From Manduca sexta (Eukaryota; Arthropoda; Insecta; Lepidoptera; Sphingidae): DNA of 64,000 bases. The stretch covers positions 6,436,913 through 6,500,912 of the forward strand of contig NC_051131.1 in the NCBI RefSeq assembly GCF_014839805.1, written 5' to 3'. A program made the position numbers and the translations under genes. This document shows positions 38,959-49,322 of the stretch, in pieces. Position 1 is the first letter of the stretch; every line of letters begins with the position of its first letter. The notes under the pieces are model-generated. The model did not search any database, was not told the origin of the DNA, and worked only from the letters and a program-made list of their open reading frames with translations.

Positions 38959-39630
38959 TTTACGATTATAAGTGATTTACGAGGCTTTCATATCGACTTC
39001 CGTAACCTAACAAAATATTTCTGAGTATTTTTTTTAGTGTTTAAAATCGAAATGTACAACAAATTTTAGATTACTCATGAGTTTGGTTCTTAAGATTAGT
39101 AAGTATATAACATATACAATTCCACACTTACGGTTTACTGAATTGCATTGAATTATAGAAACAAAAAAGTTAATAAAGTACGAAATATTAATTTTCCGTA
39201 GGGTACATTCTGTAACGGTCCTCGTCAATCTCCCAACGCGGTGACCTCAATCACACTTTAAGCTTCGCTATTTCGTACAATTCAATTCTTGTGATTTCAT
39301 AAAGTATAGTTTGGTAATCTCATTAACATATTTTATAAGAAATATTCCTATACAAAACGTGACACGAACAGTGATATAAAAAATATTGAATATCTTAGTA
39401 AATAAATCAAACAATGAAGCGTAAGCTGAGCAAAACAAACGACGCGAAAGAAATAATAGAGTTTGATCATCGTGTGATACCTATTCTGCTCAAAACCAAC
39501 GAGGCGAGTTCGATGTTTTTTTTAAAAAAAGGATAGTAAGTCCTTCAGGTGTTCCGCGTTTAAGCGCCGTATCATTGCGTATTAATGGAAAGCAAGTTTG
39601 TCATTTTTCAAACGAGGCTTAAAAACAGTA
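38959..39630. other. AT-rich intergenic DNA, nothing recognised
   Basis: No gene or repeat that I can support. Confidence 0.5.
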
Positions 39631-39639
39631 TAGTGCTTA

Positions 39640-39755
39640 CGGTAGGCAGCGGCTTGTCTGTGTCCCTGGCATCGCCGAGTCATGAGCAGCGGTGGCCGCT
39701 TACCATCAGGCGGGCGCTAACTCGTCTGCCAACACTGGCACATAAGAAAAGAAAA
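39640..39755 (+). repeat. LINE 3' UTR fragment
   Basis: 'agcggtggccgcttaccatc' and 'aggcgggcgctaactcgtct' resemble the 3' ends of lepidopteran jockey/CR1-like LINEs. The related phrase 'cgcttaccatcaggcgaaca' is at 41640-41659. Confidence 0.5.
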
Positions 39756-39954
39756 AAGACAGCCAAATATAGCCGAAACGTTCAAACGGCACAAATTCAT
39801 ATTAGCATATAACATGTACATACTTATATAAGACAATGTATTACGTTTTTTTTTAGATATTAATCTACGGACTGTCCATAAAGCCCTATAATGTTAAAAC
39901 TGAATGTACAATATTCACATTTACGTACCTTTTATTTGGGTACTTCCACCACTG

Positions 39955-40045
39955 TGTATAAATTTTATTATGCCTCGGTGGCGGAAAATATTAATCCCGA
40001 AAAAACTTTATCACGTGGGTAGTGCTGCGGGAAAAGGCTAATTCT
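39955..40045 (+). repeat. Degenerate Helitron-like 3' end
   Basis: 'ccgaaaaaactttatcacgt' followed by 'gggtagtgctgcgggaaaag' and 'gctaatt'. It is a decayed version of the ends at 5325, 32990 and 45935. Confidence 0.4.
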
Positions 40046-40289
40046 AAATATAGTTGAAGTTCCTTTATAAAATTTTCATTACTGAACCACAGCTAATCAT
40101 AATATTATTATATTCTAACATTTGATTTCTCAGTTTAATGACTCGCCAAAATGCTATTGTTCCTAATGAAAGATAGAAATGTTTAGTCTCGCCATCCATT
40201 GTTTGCTTATCGTGTCTTGGTTGTACCCTGAGGTATTAATCGTAAGTAGCCATTACTATAATACAAAACGGTGCGGTTTAAATCGCAAA

Positions 40290-40690
40290 TGAAGATATTT
40301 AGACTACAACGTTATCACAACATGGCATACATCTTGTAGGCGTACAACTACGCGTACGCTGTACTAGTACGTCTACCGCACTAAAGTCCCGGGTTCAAAT
40401 ATCGGCTAGGGCCAAAAATAATTGTGACTGGGTTTTTACATCTTAAAAATAACTATGTCGCAGCTCATAATCGGAAATTCGGCGGTGTGATATCCCCGTG
40501 ACTCGGAAAGCACAGTCCTGCGCCTGATCATTCTCAGGCACATCACCAAAAGCTGTCTCAGGCATGTTGGATTGCCTTCCTACCGCGCTATGAGAGTGAA
40601 GGAACTGAGCAATGCACCTATGTATTGCGCATGATCTCCGTTGAGATTAGTCGCCGTGGGCGAGATTCGGCTAGGAGGGATTCATTCATA
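40290..40690 (+). mobile_element. tRNA-derived SINE
   Basis: tRNA-like head with B-box 'cgggttcaaatatcggc', then 'aattgtgactgggtttttac', 'aattcggcggtgtgatatcc', 'gagagtgaaggaactg' and 'gtattgcgcatg'. It is the plus-strand counterpart of the copy at 13045-13425. No coding. Confidence 0.7.
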
Positions 40691-40794
40691 ATCTTTACTT
40701 ATATTCCCTGTATACCTAACCCTTTAACAATAGAAACACCATCCAACACCTTGAATTACAAAATATTTAAACTGGAACACAACAGTGACTATAC

Positions 40795-41455
40795 TAATGA
40801 TTTCTTATGTTTACGCGAATGTTAGACATTGAAATAAAAACTATTTCACGGATTTTATCGCGGTTTTTTATATTATTATTTTCTCCCGACGTTTCGAAGA
40901 CTTGCAGCCTTCATGCGGGGGGACTGAGGTGTTGTTCATCCGTAAAGTCAAAGTTACAATATCTACCTACATTTTTCAAGTATACAACTTTTTTAAATTT
41001 TAGCTGTTGACGGTCCGATCTACGCAGAATGAGCTCACAGTGTCTTGAGGTCTGGCAGCCGGTCTTTTAGGATCCGATTTAATTAAATGTAGAACAGGAT
41101 CCCAGGCTTGTGCAAGCTTCCAGCCATCTTCCCTATTGAAATTTGGGTGTTTTTTAATTTCAATAGCCTCGCGAATCATCCTAGTCAGGAATCGGTGTTC
41201 TTTGGCACGGATTTGTGGCTTGTCTAATCGCAAATAATGATTGGGGCCTCCTTCAGAATGTTCAGCGACTGCAGACTTCGTAGAGCGTCGGTGTTTCACG
41301 TCAGCTGTATGTTCTTTTACGCGGGTAATATCCCTATATTTCTTTTTGTTTGTCCTATACAAGAGAGGCCACAGTTGCAGTCTATCTTTTATACAACCGG
41401 TTCTTGCAGAGGTATATGGCACTTGACAGGGGGTAAAAATTGACTACTTAATCTT
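40795..41455 (-). mobile_element. Penelope-like retroelement C-terminal fragment (GIY-YIG region)
   Basis: Minus-strand frame 41422-41000. It encodes the C-terminal half of a GIY-YIG endonuclease domain: 'RVKEHTADVKHRRSTKSAVA', then 'AKEHRFLTRMIREAIEIKKH', then 'NFNREDGWKLAQAWDPV', and a stop before the 3' UTR. The best-preserved copy of the family in the window. The 3' end ('aaccgcgataaaatcc' tail) lies at 40800-40870. In Penelope-like elements this domain follows the reverse transcriptase; the RT and the GIY-YIG motif itself are missing or garbled upstream, so the copy is truncated. Confidence 0.75.
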
Positions 41456-42597
41456 CTTAGGTGGCTTGAAATAGGTTTTATTGAAGCACGCTTCAGGATG
41501 TAGCCAATCTTGTCGGTACAAGTCAAGGTCAAGCAACTCATGTCTTAGAATGGCGAGCACAGTGAAACACCAAAAAAACTTTGTAAGTAAGTATGTAATT
41601 CAATATGTTGGATGGTGTCTCTACTGTTTATGGGCGTAACGCTTACCATCAGGCGAACAGCAAGCTCGTCTCGTCATTCAAAACAATAAAAAATAAATAC
41701 AGGCAGACTTAGGAACTTTTGAATTTATATTATTATGTGTAAGTATATTAGATAAGAGTAATAATAGTTTATGATAATATTTGAAGAACAGTTTAACATA
41801 TTACGAGCAGCGTCATCTAGTAATCAACAAATGTAAACCAAAGCGGTGAGCATGTCATTTTTTAAAAACATGATAATGAAAAGTTATGTCCCTTCATACC
41901 CTCGCGACATGGTGACAAAATCAACCCGCTTATATTCTCTTTTGAGTCTTCTATTGCATCTTTTATTTCTAGTATGACTACGCGTCATGGAGGAAGAAAA
42001 AAGTACATAATAATTCCATCTTTGATGTTAAACACATAAAAATATGCAAGAGAATCAAATAGATGGCGCTGAAAATTAAAAATCGTCTAAATCTATCGCT
42101 GGAGTTGCTATTTATAAAAAAAAACTCTATCACATACTATTTGCTTAGAGCAAGTTAAATAATATAATATGGGTGTGCTAAACTTAATTAAAATCTAATC
42201 CGTTCAACCATATCTCCTTATTATACTTCGAACATAATTTTAAATTAACTATGATATCAATACGTATTTTTTTTAGAGAAATTACTCTTTTTTACTGCAA
42301 ATAACGATGTTTGTATATCGATAATTTTTCAGATTTCATTATAGTTTTATTGTAATCGGTAACATTAATTTATTCACATCGCTACGCGAAATAATTCTCT
42401 TTGTCGCTACGTCACTAGTTGGCATGGCATTCTATGGCATTTTGAAAGTCTGCTATGATTTGTAATGCCGGTAATATCCAAGTTAATTTTCGAAGAGAAA
42501 CCTTGACAGTATCGGTGTGTGCTAGTAAAATTGTTAGTTGGTGCGTTGATATTTAAAGTGAAAAAATATAATATACAATTAACTAGTGACATTAACC
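41456..42597. other. 5' flank of malectin
   Basis: 41605-41690 holds an inverted piece of the 'accatccaacacctt' repeat and a LINE 3' fragment. The malectin promoter and 5' UTR should lie in about 42300-42597; I see no strong TATA box. Confidence 0.4.
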
Positions 42598-43401
42598 ATG
42601 ACGATGTTGCGGCTAACACTTCACACTTTTATTTTCATACTTTATACCATAAAAACAGCTACTGGTTTAGGTGAAATTATTTATGCTATCAATGCTGGTG
42701 GACCTGCTCACACTGACATATACGGAATTCATTATGAAAAAGATTCTCTGCAAGGAAGAGTCGGCACCGCTTCAGATTACGGTAAACAATTGGTTATGAT
42801 CGGTCGAGTTAACCCTAAAGATGAAATACTATACCAGACGGAGAGATACCACCACAGCACATTTGGGTACGATATACCTGCAAATAAGGATGGCGATTAT
42901 GTCTTAGTTTTGAAATTCAGTGAAGTTTATTTTAATGCTCCCAACATGAAAGTGTTTGATGTAGTTTTGAATGGGGACCACACTATTGTGGCTGATCTAG
43001 ATATTTTTGACAAAGTGGGCAGAGGTGTAGCACATGATGAGTACATACCTTACTCAATTAAAAACGGCAAATTGTATTACAATGAAGAGGAATCAGATAT
43101 ACGGGGAGGTAAAATTAAAGTAGAGTTTATTAAGGGTTACAGAGATAATCCTAAAATTAACGCCTTGTATGTAATGAGAGGTACTATAGATGAAGTCCCA
43201 AAACTACCTCCCTTAGTGTGGCCTGAAAATGAAACAGAGGAACCAAAAGAAGAAATAGAAGAAAAAAGCTCAAAACCAAGACGTGCCAGTGGGCCCAAAC
43301 AACCTGACCCTTATTCTATGGATGAAAGCTCTGTCCTAATACCAGTGTTCATCACTATAGGTGCTTTTGTACCTTTATTATTTTGCCTCTGTAAACTTTA
43401 A
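42598..43401 (+). CDS. MLEC: Malectin, ER diglucose-binding lectin
   Basis: 267 aa, a single uninterrupted coding exon. ATG at 42598-42600 ('attaaccATGacg') is the first AUG in frame; the frame is open slightly upstream but only with a GTG. Seen: signal peptide about residues 1-22, malectin carbohydrate-binding domain about 25-200 ('YAINAGGPAHTD', 'EILYQTERY', 'VLVLKFSEVYF', 'KVFDVVLNG', 'FIKGYRDNPKINALYV'), an acidic, lysine-rich linker with one sequon (N211), and a C-terminal transmembrane segment about 246-265. Residues that, as I recall, contact the sugar in the animal protein are conserved (Y61, Y84, Y111, F112, D183). Known role: ER-membrane lectin that binds Glc2-Man9 N-glycans and works with ribophorin I in glycoprotein quality control. 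Near-certain. Whether lack of introns is ancestral or a retrocopy is open; there is no poly-A tract or target duplication. Confidence 0.96.
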   Translation: MTMLRLTLHTFIFILYTIKTATGLGEIIYAINAGGPAHTDIYGIHYEKDSLQGRVGTASDYGKQLVMIGRVNPKDEILYQTERYHHSTFGYDIPANKDGDYVLVLKFSEVYFNAPNMKVFDVVLNGDHTIVADLDIFDKVGRGVAHDEYIPYSIKNGKLYYNEEESDIRGGKIKVEFIKGYRDNPKINALYVMRGTIDEVPKLPPLVWPENETEEPKEEIEEKSSKPRRASGPKQPDPYSMDESSVLIPVFITIGAFVPLLFCLCKL

Positions 43402-43680
43402 GTCAATTTATTTTATACCATCTTCCATATTTTTGTTGTATGTGTATTATAATATATTTTAATTATCATGAATATATTTAATTATTTCAATTCTTTAAAT
43501 AGAAAATTGTGATATCAGTCTCAATTTAACAGCAGAAAAAAAATACTGCTCATTCCATAAAAAAACCTTTAATAAGTTAAGATTTTTAGATTTTTGCACA
43601 TAAAATAAGTATTTGATTATTGTAAATAGAAAATGTGTTTAGATATTATACATTTTTAGTTTGCTTAATTTACTTACTAA

Positions 43681-43686
43681 AATAAA
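43681..43686 (+). terminator. Likely malectin polyadenylation signal
   Basis: AATAAA about 280 nt after the malectin stop codon, in an AT-rich 3' region. Other weak variants occur nearby, so the exact signal is a guess. Confidence 0.4.
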
Positions 43687-44600
43687 TTCAATGTTCTAAG
43701 TCAATTGGTTTAATAAACCACAATAAATCAAATGTTAATAAACCATAAATATTAAACTGTTTTATTAACTATTAATAAATAGTGATCCTATTTAGAGTTA
43801 TATTATTCCTTACAGATTTAAAACTCATGTTTTTTATTACATAACCATCTCTATATCAGCATAAGTCTTAATTTGTTTTATTATCTTTAATGAATAGCTA
43901 TAAACAATGATAGTAATTGTATACAGATTATGTAGATTCTTCTTTAGTGTGATGATTAGCTCTTCTCCATTTTAATTTTTGTGATAGTTTAACCAGTTTG
44001 CGTAACCTGAAAATATACATATTCACATTTTAATATTAAATAAATAGTTTATTTTATATTTTAAAAGTGTATAATCCATGAATGTTGTTGATGAATAAAC
44101 TTTTGTGAACATAGGTTTTAAATTGTGGGACATGTAGAATTTGTTATTAAAATTCAGGCACCAGTAATCGCAAACACTGTCAACCAACATATCCAACTAC
44201 ATTAAGTTTATAATTGTTACATTTCTGTTCCTACAAACAGCACAATTATAAGCAATTATAATAACATAATCCTGCAAACAGTATGATTATTAATGAAAGC
44301 CATTTACTTTTTCAAATAGTACTGTTTGTAAGTAAATAGTAGACTACATATGAGAGAGAGATGATAGAATTCAATTCATGAGTTCCATAATAATGGAAAA
44401 TTTTAAACACTCATAGTATAGATTATATATAAGCAGTACATTCGAGAAATTAATTATAGCCTGACCAAGAAAATAACCTCACCATGTTGTGGTAAAATAT
44501 TAAGCTAATGTCTTGTGACTTTAAGCTAGGATAACTTTAAAATCAAAGTTAAACAAAAGCTTTAAAAAAAAACAAAAAGTGCCTTCCCAAAGCAACATTT
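43687..44600. other. Intergenic DNA between convergent genes
   Basis: AT-rich, 3' flank of both malectin (plus) and the secreted-protein gene (minus). No coding. Confidence 0.5.
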
Positions 44601-44606
44601 TTTATT
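44601..44606 (-). terminator. Polyadenylation signal of the secreted-protein gene
   Basis: AATAAA on the minus strand, 6 nt after the TAA stop of the predicted last exon (44613-44615). Its position supports that exon as terminal. Confidence 0.5.
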
Positions 44607-44612
44607 TTGTCC

Positions 44613-44766
44613 TTAGCCCAATTTAACACAGTCTGTGAAAGTTCCGTCTACAACTTGGAATTCATTTAGCTTAGTCTTTCTAACAAGCCCCCTTGATATT
44701 ATCATTTCCATGGCGTACGCTTGCCTAGAAACGCCACCACCCTTTCCACCTAACTGGCAATATCTA
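44613..44766 (-). CDS. Secreted protein exon 3 (predicted terminal exon)
   Basis: Acceptor 'aattccag|TAGATA' takes the two leftover bases GC to make alanine, then RYCQLGGKGG and on through KLNEFQVVDG to DCVKLG and TAA. It is open for 51 codons in the one frame that fits the junction phase, and followed 6 nt later by AATAAA. The pyrimidine tract is modest and no family resemblance helps, so it is less certain than the first two exons. Confidence 0.55.
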
Positions 44767-47700
44767 CTGGAATTACAAGTTCATACACACATGTGGTACA
44801 GGGACAGTTGCAAAATTTAGCTCTTGGCTAAAGAAGGCGCGGTTCCGTAATTTTTCAGAGGTTTCCTCCTCTGAAAGTCACACGATGTGTTTTAAAGATA
44901 ATGAACCACTCTGCGTATTAGTCGGCGATACTTATTAAAAAAAAAAAATTATATACTAGAGGGCTAAGCAACCATTTATTAAATAATCCGTTAAAGATAT
45001 TATGTAACGCAAATCTCAAGAAAATGTATAAGTACTTATTTATAAAAAAAAATACAATTTCGATAGCTAGGGTGAAAAAAAATGTACTCACGCATTTGAG
45101 GTACCTTGCATTTCAAGCTCACAGTTTCCATTGCTATTTTGCACGAAACCTTTTTTGCAATTCGTTATTGAAGTAGTAACAGCGGCAGTTTTATTTGCCT
45201 GGAAAGGTGCGTCCACACTGGTTATAGTATCATTTTTTAAAGCTAAAGTTGTAGGAACAGCGGTAGTGCTATTTGCCTCAAGAGATACATCCACACCGGT
45301 TAGTGTGTAATTTTTTAGAGGCAAAGTTGTCATTATCACTTCAGCATCTACAACTGTATTATTTTTTTTTACATCAATAAAGTTTTCAGTCGTCATATTT
45401 GTCGTATTTACAGATGGAATTTCCGTTGATGTAGTCGTAGAATTTGTTGGTTTCGGTTTCGTGCCATTTGGTGGCTTAATTGTCATCTCCGAATAATCAT
45501 AAGCGTAATCGTATTCCTGCAATTATCATATAAACACATACACATACACGGCTTAATAGCGAAAAATGGGTGTGGTAGTGGGCGCAACTAGTACTAAAAC
45601 TATTCCCCATACGTATGCCGTCCCATGATGCGAATGGTGTGACAGGGAGCGAGCCTATAGGGTAGAAATTAGATTCCTGTCTAAAACCTAAGATAACAAC
45701 TAAGGTTTCAGAGAAATTTTAAAATGTAACGAAACTTACGTATCTGTACATATTATAAAACAAAGTCCCCGTTGCTGTCTGCCTGTATGTTATAAATTTT
45801 CTTAAAATCTACTGAACGGATAAAATTTGGTATGGAGATAGTGTAAGACCCTGGGAAGGTTATAGGCTACTTTCTATCCCGGGAAAATATATAGCGGGAC
45901 CTTTATCCCGGAAAACTTCATCACAAAGCTAGTTCCTTATATAATTCTGCTATGGTAAATATAAACAAATAGTCGAGTAACTAGCATATGCGAGTATTAG
46001 AAACAATTTTTAAAAACTTTGTGATATTCCTAACACTATACATGTGAAATCTAGTGAATATGTTTGAATAGCTACCTACTAGGAGTAATCTCCTAGACCG
46101 CGGAACGGTTTTGAATATTTAGCATACAATTAGATATGCCCTGTAAATAGTAATAATTAAGTATTTTGGAAAGCACAGATTATTAGCACATGCTTATTTT
46201 ATACAATTCACGCGGGCGAAAGCTTCAGTAAAACCTAGTATATAAAGGATTCAATTTTTAAACAAAAGTAAATTTATCTACATATCTGCATATTAAATTA
46301 AAATAACGCACTTTTTAATATCATAAAAGAGTTTAATTAAAAAATGCTCCGTCGAAATAACAAAATTCTGTCGAAACAAATGAAGTCATAATAAGGTACT
46401 ACTTATGTACTGTACTTAGTACAGTATTAACTAACAAAGTAATTACACCTCAAAAGTAATGAAAAATAATAATAAAAAAAAAGTTAATAGGTAAGTATGT
46501 AAGCCGAGCTCGTAGATATCAATGTATAATAAAACTAAAACAGTGTGTTGTAGAAGTAACATAAAAGTATTTCTTAAAATAAGATAAAATATAAGTGGGA
46601 AGTAACTATTATTATTATTTAATGATACGGACAGCACGTCGCCCGCAAATTCTCAGAAAAAGCGCAAATTACTTTCCTTGACATAATATGCGTCAATATG
46701 CGTGTTACTTCAGTTCAGGGGTCCTTTGACCGGATTACTCGAGTTCCCGAATCTTTTGGATATTTTCCCGTCTTAACTTAAGGTTATAGCTTAAGGTCCA
46801 TTTTTCATACATTTTGTTTCACCTTTAATCTGGGTAACTAAACAAGTATTGACAAGTAAAGAATTTAAATTCACGTCTAGTTAGTGATTAGTTCTCGCAG
46901 TTGAAAGAAAAACGTAAAAATAATTAATATGCATGGATACTTATTTAGGCCTTTAAAATTTCGTCGTATTAAATTTTAAAGGCCGAAATATCCATGCATA
47001 TTAATTATTTTTACGTTTTTCTTTCAACTGCGAGAACTAATCACTAACTAGACGTGAATTTAAATTCTTTACTTGTCAATACTTGTTTAGTTACCCAGAT
47101 TAAAGGTGAAACAAAATGTATGAAAAATGGACCTTAAGCTATAACCTTAAAGCAGAATCCTCGAACTTAAACCTTAATTCTAACCCAAAACCTCAGTGCG
47201 GTAGTCGAAGCCTCCACGCAATACATTATACAATTGGGTACGCCATCCATAATTCAATTATTGCATTATTTAGTTATTTTAGTTATTCATAATGCATTAT
47301 TGACAATTACGTGGGCCATACAATAAAAAGAGAACAAACAACATCAAATAAATTCATCCCTAAGCCTGTATTGCTGCGATACGAGCCTGGGGCCTGGAGC
47401 AGTGACCGCCGTGAACTGATGTAATAATTAAATTTTATCTTTGAAAAATTAAATAAATGTAGGTACGTTTTTGCTGTTTCAAGGTTACGAATTCCCTTTC
47501 AAAATCAATAAAACACTTGGACAAATTATAACGAAATTGAATGCAAATTATTTTTAAAGTTATCAACTGTAGAGCATTGTTCCCTACCTAATATAATTTT
47601 GCGTAAAACTTATTTAAATCATCATAATACTGTTCACTAGCACTAAAACAAAATTGTAAACGCTTCTTTAAACATTATTATGTTAAGTGTCAGTCATATT

Positions 47701-47936
47701 TCATACATAGAGGTTTTTTTTCACTAAACACTACACTTGTTCAAAATTAACACCTCGCATGAAGTTGTTCTACTTACCACATATTCCTCTTTATTTCCCT
47801 TCATTAAAGCAAATATGTTCACATTTTTTACGTCAATTTCCAAATTCCAGGGTCCGTCTTGCCTCTGATCGTAAGTAGTATAACTACATGTTAATTCCCA
47901 AAGAAGACATTGAGCTAATAATATTAGCACGTACAT
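44613..47936 (-). CDS. Secreted N-glycosylated protein with GBP/ENF-like Cys motif
   Basis: Predicted 245 aa from three exons (47936-47778, 45516-45092, 44766-44613). Seen: signal peptide 1-18; a short N-terminal domain ('YTTYDQRQDGPWNLEIDVK', 'NVNIFALMKGN'); an acidic, tyrosine-rich segment across the first junction (EEYV-EYDYAYDYSE) that suits tyrosine sulfation; a Thr/Asn-rich region with nine N-glycosylation sequons; two adjacent 26-residue repeats (115-140 and 141-166); then CKKGFVQNSNGNC (173-185) and a 50-residue basic tail from exon 3. I believe the N-terminal part belongs to a conserved insect family of secreted proteins, but cannot name it. The C-x2-G-F-x4-N-G-x-C spacing equals that of growth-blocking peptides; this is an observation, not proof of a cytokine. 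Convergent with malectin. Confidence 0.7.
45092..45516 (-). CDS. Secreted protein exon 2 (Thr/Asn-rich repeats, Cys motif)
   Basis: Acceptor 'aattgcag|GAATAC', phase 0, 141 codons plus two bases. The donor is 'AATGC|GTGAGT'. If the donor is not used the frame stops at TGA within the donor itself (45088-45090), giving a 195-residue protein ending TSNA. Both ends are viable from sequence alone. Confidence 0.8.
45745..45940 (+). mobile_element. Helitron-like element in intron 1 of the secreted-protein gene
   Basis: 'aatctactgaacggataaaa', 'ggttataggctactttctat', 'tagcgggacctttatcccgg' and 'gctagtt' give the usual body and end of the family. A second short end at 46195-46240 ('cacgcgggcgaaagc', 'aaacctagta') marks another truncated copy. 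Confidence 0.55.
46778..47150. mobile_element. Near-perfect 373-bp palindrome flanked by TTAA
   Basis: Arms of about 160 bp (46778-46940 and 46989-47150) are inverted copies with no mismatch that I can find. Inside them are a short asymmetric bulge (8 versus about 4 nt), a further 14-bp stem (ggcctttaaaattt) and a 9-nt loop at 46962-46970. The outer ends read TTAA-ggttatagcttaag, so the structure looks like a fold-back MITE with a TTAA target site, as in piggyBac-related elements. It lies in intron 1 of the secreted-protein gene. A transcript across it would form a long double-stranded hairpin. An assembly artefact is possible because perfect palindromes can arise from chimeric long reads. 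Confidence 0.8.
47778..47936 (-). CDS. Secreted protein exon 1 (signal peptide)
   Basis: ATG at 47934-47936; 53 codons; donor 'GAATATGTG|GTAAGT', phase 0, matching the full consensus. The hydrophobic MYVLILLAQCLLW core is followed by ELTCS, a plausible cleavage site. The apparent open frame beyond the donor is intronic. Confidence 0.8.
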
Positions 47937-49084
47937 ATTGAAGTATTTTATTTCTTTATTTTATAAAACACAAAATAGTTATTTGAATTTTGCGATATAG
48001 TCCAGCGAATATGTGCGATCGAGTCGAAGAACCGGGTGCCCTGTGAGCTGTTTGCTTGAACGAAGTTATTTTCAACAGCTTAACAGTTATTTCAAGTAAC
48101 TGTGGGAAGGTCGATAGCCTCTGTCGATGCACTACGTTCTCAGCATGAGTAAGGAATAATGTTAAGAAACACTGCTATGTAGATTTAAAAAATCATGATA
48201 CAAATCGGGTAGTTCAATCTAATACATACCAGGAAGAACATTATTAGTTAAGTAAATCTATACTTAATATATTTGAACTATGTATATTAAAGTTGAGTAC
48301 TTTGCTTTAATTTGTGAATAGGTATAAATACAGATAGAGACAATTACAAAAATAAAGTACTGCCTATTGGTTTACAAGTTAATATAATTCATTGCTGCGA
48401 CGATCAGTAAAAGAACTTACTTTGTGTTTGTTGATACGTAAATCGAGCTGAATAGAACTTATGGGTTGAAACAAAACAGTACCTCATTGAGATGTTCACA
48501 TGTACAAACCGACTCGAAAACTATTTTTGAAAAAATTATTATTCGTCTACAGAATCTAAATAAAAAAACAGTTGTTTCGTACCTAGATAAGTAGGTACCT
48601 AACTAAACCCTAACAATTAAAGATTTTTTTTCTTTTGAGTATTGAATTATTTAGGTTACTTATTACTTAATAGGTAAAAAATCTATATCAAAATAAAGTA
48701 ACTAAATCAGAAAAGCGTTAAGTATAAAAAGTAGTATTAACATAAGTCCCCAGGTCACTAAGTATTGTTCTATTGAAGTATTACTGCAAAAAAATGTTTT
48801 ACATAGCTAATTGTAGGAAGGGCCGTTACGCAGCCTCTACATACCTACTTATGTGTATATACTTACTTAAATAAATATAACGCATTTTTTTATGAAAATA
48901 AAAATACAAACATTTGTTTATTGATTAGTATTATAAGTTATGTATCTATGTAGAGTGCAGATTGAGACTTGATTGATATCGAAACGATATTCAGTGCTGA
49001 GCAAAATACATATTGTATTGCTTTAATTACATAAACAAGTTACAAAATATTTTTTATTCGTCTATTTGAAATATAAAACACAAA
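47937..49084. other. 5' flank of the secreted-protein gene
   Basis: 47995-48130 is less AT-rich ('gcgatcgagtcgaagaaccg') and probably contains the 5' UTR or promoter. Beyond it, AT-rich DNA without recognised features. Confidence 0.4.
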
Positions 49085-49263
49085 AATAATTTTAAAAAAA
49101 AATTAAACCGCCTTCAAAACCAAAAAATAATTTCACATAACAAGTATATATTGGATACCAATTTTGGAGTCGGCGCCTAATTAAAGCAAGCAAAAAAATA
49201 GAAATAATTTCAACAAAAAATTAAACCGCCTTCAAAAACCACTCAAAACTAAAAAATAATTAT

Positions 49264-49322
<59 letters not shown>

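Noticed and set aside
41237..41443. Plus-strand frames over the Penelope-like fragment
   Set aside because: Shadows of the minus-strand nuclease frame.
45385..45393. 'ENF' tripeptide in the secreted protein (within TTENFIDVKK)
   Set aside because: It is far from the Cys motif and not in the position of the ENF start of growth-blocking peptides; treated as chance.
49266..49319. (TA)n run as a possible origin or matrix attachment element
   Set aside because: A simple microsatellite is the sufficient explanation.
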